Assembly (NCBI RefSeq): GCF_016654115.1
Contig: NZ_JAEQAZ010000103.1
Coordinates: forward strand, 1-64,000
Source of the DNA: Streptomyces sp. MBT53
GTDB lineage: Bacteria > Actinomycetota > Actinomycetes > Streptomycetales > Streptomycetaceae
Reading direction: 5' to 3'
Length of the DNA: 64,000 nucleotides
Under the pieces are notes generated by a model. The model worked only from the letters and a program-made list of their open reading frames with translations, searched no databases and was not told where the DNA came from. Position numbers and translations under genes: made by a program. Positions 8,183-16,411 of the stretch are shown piece by piece; positions within the stretch are counted from its first letter, which is position 1; each line of letters starts with the position of its first letter.

Positions 8183-8678
8183 AGTAGCGGGCGAAGGCGG
8201 AGACGATCTCCGACTCGCCGACCTTGCCGTCGCTGTCCGTGTCGAGGGCGTCGGCGGCCATGGCGGCGATGTCGTCGGGCACCCCGAGGGCCTTGAGGAC
8301 GCGCACGGTGTCCTCGATGGTGGCCGAGCCGTCACCGTCCGGGTCCGCGACGTCGAGGGCCGCGTGCAGGAAGGGGCGGCCGATCTCGGCGAAGCGCTCC
8401 GGGTTGTCGCGCAGCCGCTTGACCGCGCCACCGACGAACTCCTCGCGGCTGACCCGCTGGTCGCCGTCCCGGTCCGCGATGCCCGCCATGCCCTGCCAGA
8501 ACGCCTCCGCGCCGATGTACAGGGCCTGTCCCTTGTCGGAGCGGGCCGCCGTGCCGAACTCCGCGAGCAGCGCCTTGGCCGCCGAGTTGAAGTCCTCGCG
8601 GTCGATGAAGCCGTTGCCGTCCTGGTCGAAGGTGGCGAACCGGGCGGCGATCCGTCGCTCGTACTCGGTGCTGACCAT
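8166..8678 (-). CDS. EF-hand calcium-binding protein (calerythrin-like)
   Basis: Cytosolic four-EF-hand protein of 170 residues. Calcium loops are visible as DQDGNGFIDRED, DRDGDQRVSREE, DPDGDGSATIED and DTDSDGKVGESE. The spacing matches the calerythrin/sarcoplasmic calcium-binding protein group common in Streptomyces, thought to buffer or sense calcium. It converges on the CoA ligase gene, and the two 3' ends overlap by 17 bp. Confidence 0.92.
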   Translation of the reverse strand: MVSTEYERRIAARFATFDQDGNGFIDREDFNSAAKALLAEFGTAARSDKGQALYIGAEAFWQGMAGIADRDGDQRVSREEFVGGAVKRLRDNPERFAEIGRPFLHAALDVADPDGDGSATIEDTVRVLKALGVPDDIAAMAADALDTDSDGKVGESEIVSAFARYFTVPE

Positions 8679-8819
8679 GTCTTTCGGGCCGCCTTACTCA
8701 TGTGGGGGTGCGCTTGGCTGGAGCGTACGACGCCGGGGCGGGTCCGGGAGCCGAAAACGTCGCTTGTACCAAGACCGGGGAAATTCCGAAACAACGGCGT
8801 CACCCCGGAAACCGACGCG

Positions 8820-9209
8820 TCACGCCGAGAGGGGGTCCGCCTCCTCTTCGGGGTCCTCTTCTGTGGCCGTCATCACATCGGGGTAGACGTCGAACAGGCG
8901 GCGCACTCCGAGGGCGCCGAGGACCCGGTTGACGTGCGAGCCGTCGACAGCCCCCTGGGCCGGCAGGATCAGCCGCAGGTGCCCCTGGCAGGAGCGGATC
9001 AGGCGGCGGGCGGCGATCAGCACGCCGACACCGCTGGAGTCGCAGAACAGCACCTCGGAGAGGTCCACGACCAGGCTGTGCCGGCCGTCCGCCACCACGT
9101 CGTGCACCCGCTGGCGCAGCACCGGCGAGGTCACCAGGTCCAGTTCGCCGGACACGAGGAGCACGGACCAGCCGCCGCGCTCGCCGTCGTTCACTTTGAA
9201 GGCCACCAT
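8820..9209 (-). CDS. STAS-domain anti-sigma factor antagonist
   Basis: SpoIIAA/RsbV-like protein, 129 residues. The domain spans most of the chain; the phosphorylatable serine lies in the motif LFCDSSGVGVLIAA. Dephosphorylated proteins of this class bind an anti-sigma kinase and release a sigma factor. The C-terminus is an acidic tail (EEDPEEEADP). It is divergent from the ECF sigma gene at 9531, which suggests a local regulatory set, though ECF factors are usually held by zinc anti-sigma proteins instead. Confidence 0.92.
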   Translation of the reverse strand: MVAFKVNDGERGGWSVLLVSGELDLVTSPVLRQRVHDVVADGRHSLVVDLSEVLFCDSSGVGVLIAARRLIRSCQGHLRLILPAQGAVDGSHVNRVLGALGVRRLFDVYPDVMTATEEDPEEEADPLSA

Positions 9210-9530
9210 CGCGCCTTTCGCTAGCCGGAACTCCCGGAAACCGTCCGGAAACGGAAGCCGTACCTACGCTTCCTTGCAGCGCGGCTGCCCAGCGGCCGTT
9301 CCCTGAAACACGGGGACAGAAACGGAAACCGGTCCGAAGAGGCTTGTTTTAGTCGCCTTCGATCCTGTTCGATCAGTTGTGGACCGGGTAGGCACACGTC
9401 CGCTACCACCTGCGCCCCCTCGGGGGCGTGCAATTGCACGAAGGGGCGTGCGCTGTCCGAGGTGCCGACTACATTCGAAGAGACGGTGGGCGCAGGCTTG
9501 ACCCGGGCACGGACACGGTGAGGGGGCCGC
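9210..9530. promoter_or_regulatory. Divergent upstream region, 321 bp
   Basis: It lies between the STAS and ECF sigma genes. It contains clustered CCGGAA/CGGAAAC motifs near 9224-9256 and 9325-9335 that look like repeated half-sites or ECF -35 elements. No gene is supportable here. Confidence 0.4.
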
Positions 9531-10112
9531 ATGGCGACGAAGGACGCACCGCCCCGATGGGACCGCAAGATGCAGCAGCGGCTGGCCCGCGGCGAGGCGG
9601 CGGCCCTCGGTGAGCTCTACGACCGCTTCGCCTCCCTCGTGCACGCCCTCGCCCACCGCGTCCTCGGCGACGAGCGCGCCGCCGACGGCATCACCCGCGA
9701 GGTCTTCGCCCACGTGTGGGAACACCCCGACGCCTACGACCCCAAGCAGGGCCCGCTGCGCTCCTGGGTGGCCGCGCTGACCGCCCGCCTCGCCGTGCAG
9801 CGGCTGCGCGCCACCGAGACCGCCGCGCTCGCCCAGGGCGGCCAGGGCTCCACCGAGGAACTGGAGCGCAAGGTCCGCCGCGCCTCCGTCGCCGCCCGCG
9901 CCGACTACATCGTCACGTCCATGCCCGCCCCGCTGCGGGCCGCCCTGGAGCTGGCCTACTTCCAGCGCCGGGACTACCGCCAGACCGCCGTCGACCTCGG
10001 CGTCACCGAGGACGAGGCCCGCCGCCGGCTGCGCCTGGGCCTCCAGCTCCTGTCCACCGCCCACGACACCGGCGCACCGCCGGAACCAGCGGGACCAGGG
10101 GGTGCGGTGTGA
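9531..10112 (+). CDS. ECF-type RNA polymerase sigma factor
   Basis: Extracytoplasmic-function sigma factor, 193 residues. Region 2 (ALGELYDRFASLVHALAHRVLGDERAADGITREVFAHVW, with an aromatic-rich promoter-melting part following) and region 4 (LRAALELAYFQRRDYRQTAVDLGVTEDEARRRLRLGL) are present. Region 4 is somewhat divergent in its recognition helix. Its stop overlaps the GTG start of the next gene (GTGA), which encodes a zinc-finger protein, so the pair is a standard sigma/anti-sigma couple. Confidence 0.9.
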   Translation: MATKDAPPRWDRKMQQRLARGEAAALGELYDRFASLVHALAHRVLGDERAADGITREVFAHVWEHPDAYDPKQGPLRSWVAALTARLAVQRLRATETAALAQGGQGSTEELERKVRRASVAARADYIVTSMPAPLRAALELAYFQRRDYRQTAVDLGVTEDEARRRLRLGLQLLSTAHDTGAPPEPAGPGGAV

Positions 10113-11362
10113 GCGACGCGAACGACGAGCACGAGGCGTACGAAGGGCCCGCCGTGCCGCCGCGCATTCCCATGCCCCGGGCCTCCGTCGAGGACGGCGG
10201 GCAGCCGTTGCCCGAGCTCGACGAGACCGCGTCCCGGCCCGCGCCGCTGGTCCTGGAGCACCCGGTGCTGAAGGCACTGCTCGGCGCGTGGGCGCTGGCC
10301 GCGTGCTCGGCGGCGGAGACCGCGGCCGTGGAGGAACACCTCGGCGAGTGCGGCGCCTGCGCGGACGAGGCGCTGCGGCTGCGCGGAGCGGTCGGCCTCC
10401 TCCACCCCGTCGAACCCCTCGACCTCGACCCCGGCCTGCGCACCCGCGTCCTCACCGGCTCCTTCGACCGCCGCCCGCCGCGCATCCCGGTACCCGAGTG
10501 GGCGACGCCGTACGACGCCGAGACCGCGCGCCTGGACGCCCTGCTCCAGGACATAGGCGACGCCGAGTGGCACGCGCCCGTGCGGCTGCGGTGGTTCGAC
10601 GGCCAGGCCCCGACGAGCCGTCGTACGACCGTCGCCGGGGTCATCGCGCATCTGCTGACCGTCGACGGCCTGGTCGCGACGGCGCTGGGCCTCGACGACC
10701 CGCTGACCGGCGAGACCGCCGGCAAGGCCACGAACCCCGCCGCACGCACCGAGGCGTACTGGCGCGCCTCGTACTTCCCGCCCACCCGCTCCATCCGCGC
10801 ACCCTGGCGCGAACAGAGCCACACCATCGTCCGCACGGTGTCCTTCACCGGCACCACCACCGGCAAACGGGCCGTCTCCTACGGCGACTTCGAGCTGCCG
10901 CTGCACGACGCGATGCTCGACCGGGCCTTCGAGTGCTGGGTCCACGCGGAGGACATCGCGGACGCGGTCGACTATCCCTACGAGCCCCCGTCACCGCGCA
11001 GCCTGAACCGGATGATCGACCTCGCGGCCCGCATGCTGCCCGCGGTACTGGCCGAGCGGCGGCGCCACGGGTTGGCTGCGCCGGCCGAGGGGCGGCACCT
11101 GGTCCCGGCCGGGGATCCCGGGCGCAGCCTGCGGCTGGAGATCGAGGGGCACGGCGGGGGTGAGTGGCTGATCCCGCTCGACTCACCCGGGGCGGTGGGG
11201 TCGGCCGAGCGGGAGGTGGCCCATATCGCCCTGGACGGGGTGGAGTTCTGCCATCTGGCGGCCGGTCATGTGTCGCCGGAGGATGCGGCGGCTGGGCAGT
11301 TGGGGGATCGGGGGGCGATCAGGGATGTGCTGTTCGCGACGGCGTCGTTGAGCCGGATGTAG
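10109..11362 (+). CDS. Zinc-finger anti-sigma protein fused to a mycothiol-dependent maleylpyruvate isomerase-like domain
   Basis: Protein of 417 residues from the GTG overlapping the sigma stop. An N-terminal Pro-rich segment leads into an anti-sigma zinc motif (EEHLGECGAC, residues about 70-79). The rest is an MDMPI/DinB-like domain with VAGVIAHLLTVDGLVATALG and a WVHAEDIADAV helix. In this family a thiol- or redox-linked domain may set sigma release in place of a membrane segment; none is seen, so it should be cytosolic. The fusion is known in Streptomyces, but the signal is not. Confidence 0.85.
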   Translation: MSDANDEHEAYEGPAVPPRIPMPRASVEDGGQPLPELDETASRPAPLVLEHPVLKALLGAWALAACSAAETAAVEEHLGECGACADEALRLRGAVGLLHPVEPLDLDPGLRTRVLTGSFDRRPPRIPVPEWATPYDAETARLDALLQDIGDAEWHAPVRLRWFDGQAPTSRRTTVAGVIAHLLTVDGLVATALGLDDPLTGETAGKATNPAARTEAYWRASYFPPTRSIRAPWREQSHTIVRTVSFTGTTTGKRAVSYGDFELPLHDAMLDRAFECWVHAEDIADAVDYPYEPPSPRSLNRMIDLAARMLPAVLAERRRHGLAAPAEGRHLVPAGDPGRSLRLEIEGHGGGEWLIPLDSPGAVGSAEREVAHIALDGVEFCHLAAGHVSPEDAAAGQLGDRGAIRDVLFATASLSRM

Positions 11363-11368
11363 TCGGGC

Positions 11369-11500
11369 GGGTGCGGGTGAGTGGGGGCTGGCCGCGCAGT
11401 TCCCCGCGCCCCTAAAAGACGAAACTCAGCCCGAGTTAAGAAGGGGCGCGGGGCTGTGTCGATTTGCGGCTCCGCCGCGTGGGCGCGACCAGCCACGAAC
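11369..11500 (+). repeat. Dispersed repeat, complete copy with second arm
   Basis: 11369-11416 carries GGGTGCGGGTGAGTGGGGG through CGCGCAGTTCCCCGCGCCCC. 11442-11500 carries a second module (GGGGCGCGGGGCTGTGTC, then TTTGCGGCTCCGCCGCGTGG) also found at 21226. Lying between two gene ends, it may fold into a transcript-end structure. Confidence 0.75.
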
Positions 11501-11538
11501 TACCCGCAGCCGCCCTCGAAACCGAACCCCCCGAGCTC

Positions 11539-12420
11539 CTAGGCGAACACAACCGTCCGGCGCCCGTTGAGCAGAATCCGCCGCTCCGCATGCCACTTCA
11601 CGGCCCGCGCCAGCGCCTGGCACTCCACATCCCGGCCGATCGCGACCAGCTGGTCCGGAGTGACGTCATGCCCCACCCGCTCGACCTCCTGCTCGATGAT
11701 CGGGCCCTCGTCGAGGTCGGCGGTCACGTAATGTGCCGTCGCGCCGATGAGCTTGACGCCCCGCGCGTGTGCCTGGTGATACGGCTTCGCGCCCTTGAAG
11801 CTCGGCAGGAAGGAGTGGTGGATGTTGATGATCCGGCCGCTGAGCGCCTTGCAGAGGTCGTCGGAGAGGACCTGCATGTAGCGGGCGAGGACGACGAGTT
11901 CGACGTTCTCCTCGCGGACCAGGTCGAGGACCCGTGCCTCGGCCTCGGCCTTGTTGTCCTTCGTGACCGGGATGTGGTGGAAGGGGATGTGGTACGACTC
12001 CACCAGCTCGGCGAAGTCGGTGTGATTGGACACCACGGCCGCGATCTCGACGGGGAGCGCACCGATCCGTGCGCGGAACAGCAGGTCGTTCAGGCAGTGG
12101 CCGAACTTGCTGACCATGAGGACGATGCGCATCTTCTCGTCGGCCCGGTTGATCTGCCAGTCCATGCCGAAGGCGTCACCGATCGCCGCGAAGCTCGCGC
12201 GCAGCTTGTCCACGGTCACCGGAGGCTCCGCCGAGAAGTGGACGCGCATGAAGAACAGTCCCGTGTCGTGGTCGCCGAACTGCTGGCTGTCCTCGATGTT
12301 GCAGCCGGTCATGAAGAGGTAGCTCGACACGGCGTGCACGATGCCCTGCTTGTCGGGGCAGGACAGGGTCAGGACGTACTGGTCGGCGGGCGCCGCGGCT
12401 CGGGTGGACTGCGCGTTCAT
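11539..12420 (-). CDS. purU: Formyltetrahydrofolate deformylase
   Basis: Hydrolyses 10-formyl-THF to formate and THF, balancing one-carbon pools and feeding PurT-type purine synthesis. 293 residues. An N-terminal ACT domain (YVLTLSCPDKQGIVHAVSSYL) is followed by the formyltransferase fold. The catalytic set is visible as Asn-x-His in INIHHSFLP and the Asp in TADLDEGPIIEQ. Length and motif order are standard. It stands alone on the minus strand, downstream of the small conserved gene at 12491. Confidence 0.96.
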   Translation of the reverse strand: MNAQSTRAAAPADQYVLTLSCPDKQGIVHAVSSYLFMTGCNIEDSQQFGDHDTGLFFMRVHFSAEPPVTVDKLRASFAAIGDAFGMDWQINRADEKMRIVLMVSKFGHCLNDLLFRARIGALPVEIAAVVSNHTDFAELVESYHIPFHHIPVTKDNKAEAEARVLDLVREENVELVVLARYMQVLSDDLCKALSGRIINIHHSFLPSFKGAKPYHQAHARGVKLIGATAHYVTADLDEGPIIEQEVERVGHDVTPDQLVAIGRDVECQALARAVKWHAERRILLNGRRTVVFA

Positions 12421-12490
12421 GCAGGACAGGGTCCCATATCCCCCTGGGAGGGGGGACCGGCGTCCGCCACCCGGACCGACGGCCCGCGGT

Positions 12491-12991
12491 CTACGCCGAC
12501 CGCGTCATGATCTGCAGCACCTCGAGCGTGCGCGGCGGCGCGTCCGGGTCCTCACCGTCGCTGGACGCCATCCGTACGTGCGCGTCGCGGGCCGCCCGCA
12601 CCGCCTCCGGCCACGCCTGGTGGTCGACGTACGCGGAGACCGGGGCGTCGGGCCCGACCTGGTGCATGATCCGCAGCACGCGCAGGACGGCGGAGTCGAC
12701 GAGGGCCGCCTCCTGGGAGTCGCGGAAGATCGTGCCGACGTATTTCTCGGCGGACCAGTTGTCCAGCCAGGTGTCCTCGACGAGGCGGTAGACGGCGTCG
12801 GTGACGTCCCCGTACCCGTCGACACCGGCCAGCCAGACGTTCTGCTGGAACACCGGATCGGAGAGCATGTGCAGCGCGGAACGCACGTTGCTGCGCCAGC
12901 GCCACCACGGCATGTCGTTCAGTGGCATGCCGCCCATGGTGAAGGAGCGACGGGGGCGACGGGAAGAGTTCTCCGGAGCTTGCACGGTCAT
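12491..12991 (-). CDS. Conserved actinobacterial protein of unknown function
   Basis: A protein of 166 residues that I recall as a conserved Streptomyces family without known function. It has a basic N-terminus, a WWRWRSNVRSALHMLSDP segment, and a predominantly helical body rich in Trp and Asp (VWLAGVDGYGDVTDAVYRLVEDTWLDNWSAE). The ATG at 12991 is preferred, with AAGGA about 11 bases upstream; a later Met lacks a ribosome-binding site. There is no signal peptide or membrane segment. Confidence 0.7.
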   Translation of the reverse strand: MTVQAPENSSRRPRRSFTMGGMPLNDMPWWRWRSNVRSALHMLSDPVFQQNVWLAGVDGYGDVTDAVYRLVEDTWLDNWSAEKYVGTIFRDSQEAALVDSAVLRVLRIMHQVGPDAPVSAYVDHQAWPEAVRAARDAHVRMASSDGEDPDAPPRTLEVLQIMTRSA

Positions 12992-13102
12992 CGATCGTAC
13001 GTTCCTTGTCACACACACAGGAACGCCCCCCGTAATTCACCTCCAGGTCACCACTCGTTGACCGGGAGTCACTCCCGGGTTAGTGGTGTGGCGGAAGCGT
13101 GT

Positions 13103-14422
13103 GTGTACATGACCGGCAGTCGGCGCAACCGCAGCACCTTCCTCCCCACGATCACCCGGCCCGTCAGAGCCACCGCCAGGTCGGCGGCGGTGCTGCTGGC
13201 GTGCGCGTCGTTCGCGGCCGGCTGCGGGGTCATCCCCGGCACCTCTGGCTCCGCGGACTCCCCGATCACCGTCATGACCTGGGCGCCCTGGGACACGAAC
13301 GCGACCAACAAACCCGGCATGCCCGCGATGGCGACCGCGTACGCGAAGTGGATCAACAAGCACGGCGGTCTCAACGGCCGCAAGCTCAAGGTCCTGACCT
13401 GCAACGACCACAACACCAGCGTTTCGGCGGCGAAGTGCGCCCGGCAGGCCGTCAAGGAGAACGTCGTCGCGGTCGTCGGCTCCTACAGCGAGTTCAGCGA
13501 CTCGTTCTTCGCCCCGCTGGAGGGCGCCGGCATCCCGTACATCGGCGGCTACGGCGTGACGAGCGAGGAGTTCACCCGCGCGCTGTCCTACCCCGTCAAC
13601 GGCGGCCAGCCCGCGCTGCTGGCCGGCCTCGGCAAGCAACTCGCCCCCGGCTGCGGCACGGTGACCCTGGTCCGGCCCGACTCCATCGCCGGCGACGACC
13701 TGCCCCCGCTGCTGAACGCGGGGCTCTCGGCGGGCGGGCACGCACCGGCCACCGACCAGCTCGCGGCCGACAACCTCACCGAGTACTCCCGGCAGTCGAC
13801 GAGCGCGCTGGAGAGCGCGTCCGGCGGCAGCTCGTCGAAGGAGGGGTGCGTGGTGCCCTCGCTCGGGGACCGCACCGACACCTTCATGGACTCCTTCCGG
13901 CGCGAGCGCGAGGACTATCCCGCCGTGCGCACCGCGACCGTGCTCGGCAGCGTCGACCAGACCGAGATCAACTCGACGGGCGGGCAGTCCGGTCCGTACG
14001 AGGGGTCGTACATCACCGGCTGGTACCCGGTCGCGGGCGACCCGCGCTGGGACCCGATGAAGAAGGCCGTCAACGAGGTGGCCTTCGGCGACAACCGCAT
14101 CGACCCGGCGGACGCGGGGGTGGAGACGACCTGGATCGCGTACACCGCGTTCAAGACGGTCGTGAACTCGCTGGGCAACGGTGAGGTGACCGCCGACACC
14201 GTACGGCGCGCCCTCGACGACGGCGTCAAGGTCACCACCGGCGGGCTCACGCCGACGCTCCGGTGGAGTTCCACGGACGAAGACGATCTCGCCTCCGTGG
14301 GCCTGTCCCGCCTGGTCAACGCCTCGGTGACCCTTCAGGTCGTACGCAAGGGCGTTCTGGTGTCGGCGAAGAAAGGCTTCTTCGACATGACGGGGACGCT
14401 GGAGAGCGCGAACCTCGACTGA
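13103..14422 (+). CDS. ABC-type branched-chain amino-acid/amide substrate-binding lipoprotein
   Basis: Exported ligand-binding protein of the LivK-like type-I periplasmic-binding fold, about 440 residues. A basic N-terminus, hydrophobic stretch and lipobox ending AAGC give a lipoprotein signal. The mature part has the LivK pattern: ITVMTWAPWDT, GGLNGRKLKVLTCNDHNTSV, ARQAVKENVVAVVGSYSEFS and a C-terminal TWIAYTAFKTVVNSL. The GTG at 13103, 5 bases after GGAAG, is better placed than the ATG at 13109, but either is possible. No permease or ATPase genes are adjacent, so it is an orphan binding protein. Confidence 0.85.
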   Translation: MYMTGSRRNRSTFLPTITRPVRATARSAAVLLACASFAAGCGVIPGTSGSADSPITVMTWAPWDTNATNKPGMPAMATAYAKWINKHGGLNGRKLKVLTCNDHNTSVSAAKCARQAVKENVVAVVGSYSEFSDSFFAPLEGAGIPYIGGYGVTSEEFTRALSYPVNGGQPALLAGLGKQLAPGCGTVTLVRPDSIAGDDLPPLLNAGLSAGGHAPATDQLAADNLTEYSRQSTSALESASGGSSSKEGCVVPSLGDRTDTFMDSFRREREDYPAVRTATVLGSVDQTEINSTGGQSGPYEGSYITGWYPVAGDPRWDPMKKAVNEVAFGDNRIDPADAGVETTWIAYTAFKTVVNSLGNGEVTADTVRRALDDGVKVTTGGLTPTLRWSSTDEDDLASVGLSRLVNASVTLQVVRKGVLVSAKKGFFDMTGTLESANLD

Positions 14423-14449
14423 GGTCCGCGCCCGTCCGTGCCTGCCTGC

Positions 14450-16210
14450 TCAGAGCTGGGTCGGCTGGCGCTGGGTGAGACCGTAGGTCTTCGCGATCGT
14501 GTTCCAGAGCGCGGCGGCCTTGGTCTTCTGGTTGCTGGCGACGCCGCTCGCCGCGTTGCCGGCCGCGGTCTGGCCGGTGGTGCGGGCCTGGCCCTTCTTG
14601 CAGCCGTGCTTGCCCGCGGCCTGGTCGGCCCAGGACGCGTAGTGGTTGTCGGCCGAGGCGGACGCCTTCCACGCGTTGGTGAGCGCGGTCGTCAGGGCCG
14701 CGTTGTCCGGCAGCTTGTCGACCGTCAACTGCGAGAGTTTCGTGACCAGTTCGGCGCGCTGCTTGGCCGCGTCCCGCAGGTCGGAGGCGGAGTCGCCGAG
14801 GTTGTCGCAGGCCTTCACATTGCCCACGGCACGGATCACCGAGGCCCGGCTGCTGCCGCTGTCGGCGAGCAACTTGTCGAGCGCGACGGCCTGTTGCTTG
14901 GCTGCGTCGCCGCCCGCCGAGGAGGAACCCCCGGTCGGGGCCGACGTCGCGGCGACCGTCTTGTTGTCGTCGCTCTTGCTCCCGCCACCGCTGAGCAGCG
15001 CCCCGGCACCGACCCCGAGGATCGCGATGACGATCCCGACCCCGGCGATCAACGGCACCCGCGAACGGCGCCCGCCCCGGCCGCCGTCGTCGTCCTGCCC
15101 GGGCGGGGCGTAGGGCGGTTCGGCGTAGGGAGGTTGGGCGTACGACGGCTGCGCGTAGCCCTGTTGGCCGTGACCCTGTTGCCCGTAGCCGGGCTTCTCG
15201 GCCTGTGGCGGCGGCTGTTGGAAGCGCGGCAGCTGCTGCGTGGACCCGGCCGGTGCCTCGCCGGTGCGGAAGAGGTTGTCGAACTCGGCCGGTGGCTGCC
15301 GGTCCTGCGCCCCGCCCGGCCGCCCCCCGTACCCGGGAGCGCCGCCCTGCGCGGGCACCGGCGGGAGGAACTGCGTGGGCTGCGCGTCGGGATGCGCGGC
15401 CGGCGGCATCGGCCCGGCGCCGCCCGGCATCTCGGGCGGCAGCGCCCCGGGCAGCACGGGCGGGAGGAACTGTGTCGCCCCCTCGTCCATCGGCGCGGCC
15501 GGGACCGGCGGCAGGAACTGGGTGGCACCCTCGTCGCCGGGCAGGTTGACCACCGGCGGGATGAACTGCGTCGCGCCCTCGTCGGCGGGCGGCAGCGGAG
15601 CGCTCGGGAACGCGGACGAGGAAGGGGAGGAGGACGTGGAGGCGCCGGGGGGCAGAGGTGCGGCGCCCGAACCGGAAGCTCCGTATCCGTAGCCGTAGTC
15701 CTGTGCGCCCGTTCCGTAGCCCTGTGCGCCCGCCGCGTACCCGGCGGGCTGCTCCGGGGCGTATCCCGGTCCCGTCGAGTACTCCTGCGCGTACGACTGC
15801 TGCTGCACGCCGTAGGCCGCGTGCTGGGCGCTCTCCTGGGGCAGCGCCCCCGGCTGGCTCGGGATGCCGTCCTGGGCGCCCCACGGGGAGGGCTGCTCGG
15901 GGGCGGCGCCCCACTGCTGCGGCGGTTGCTGTTGCTGCGGCTGCTGCTGTGGGTCCCCCCAGCCCTGGCCCGGCGGCGGGGCCGGGGTCCGCTGCTGGTG
16001 GTGCTGGGGGTCGTGCTGCTGGTCCGGGCCCCATGACCCGCCCCAGGCCTGGCCGCCCGGGGGGGTGCTCGGCGGCTGCCCGACCGACTGCTGGTTACCG
16101 CGTCCGCCCGTCATACCCGGAAGGAGGGGTTCACCTCCGTCGGAGGGCAGCACGATGCCTTCGCGCGCGGGCCGCGCCGAGGGCTCCTCGCCCTGTCCAC
16201 TCTGCGTCAC
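14450..16210 (-). CDS. Pro/Gln-rich single-pass membrane protein with TQF[IL]PPV repeats
   Basis: Protein of 586 residues. The long N-terminal cytoplasmic part is low-complexity (Gln-, Pro-, Gly- and Tyr-rich) and contains four copies of a short motif of the type DEGATQFLPPV (about residues 205-300), then GYGQQG-like repeats. A basic GRRSR stop-transfer sequence precedes one membrane segment (VPLIAGVGIVIAILGVGAGALL, near residue 395). The extracellular C-terminal domain of about 190 residues is helical and has two Cys. Thr in the ATQ[FY]xPP motif looks like a kinase or FHA target, but this is inference. Function unknown. Confidence 0.75.
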   Translation of the reverse strand: MTQSGQGEEPSARPAREGIVLPSDGGEPLLPGMTGGRGNQQSVGQPPSTPPGGQAWGGSWGPDQQHDPQHHQQRTPAPPPGQGWGDPQQQPQQQQPPQQWGAAPEQPSPWGAQDGIPSQPGALPQESAQHAAYGVQQQSYAQEYSTGPGYAPEQPAGYAAGAQGYGTGAQDYGYGYGASGSGAAPLPPGASTSSSPSSSAFPSAPLPPADEGATQFIPPVVNLPGDEGATQFLPPVPAAPMDEGATQFLPPVLPGALPPEMPGGAGPMPPAAHPDAQPTQFLPPVPAQGGAPGYGGRPGGAQDRQPPAEFDNLFRTGEAPAGSTQQLPRFQQPPPQAEKPGYGQQGHGQQGYAQPSYAQPPYAEPPYAPPGQDDDGGRGGRRSRVPLIAGVGIVIAILGVGAGALLSGGGSKSDDNKTVAATSAPTGGSSSAGGDAAKQQAVALDKLLADSGSSRASVIRAVGNVKACDNLGDSASDLRDAAKQRAELVTKLSQLTVDKLPDNAALTTALTNAWKASASADNHYASWADQAAGKHGCKKGQARTTGQTAAGNAASGVASNQKTKAAALWNTIAKTYGLTQRQPTQL

Positions 16211-16411
16211 CGGGACTCCTACGAATGGGGGACCTACGGGATCGTCGGTTCACGCTACCGGGTACCCCGAGCCCGGTGCCACGCAGCACTGGACTGGACC
16301 TCTCCACTTGTGACCCCGGTAACAGTTCCGGCCCCTCATCCGCGCCAAATCCCGCTCCACGCCCTCCTTTCACCACCGGAAGCACCACCGAACGCTTCGT
16401 TCACTCCCTGT

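Noticed and set aside
14438..16036. Plus-strand frame opposite the Pro/Gln-rich membrane protein
   Set aside because: Mirror of a low-complexity gene; composition only, no ribosome-binding site or domain.
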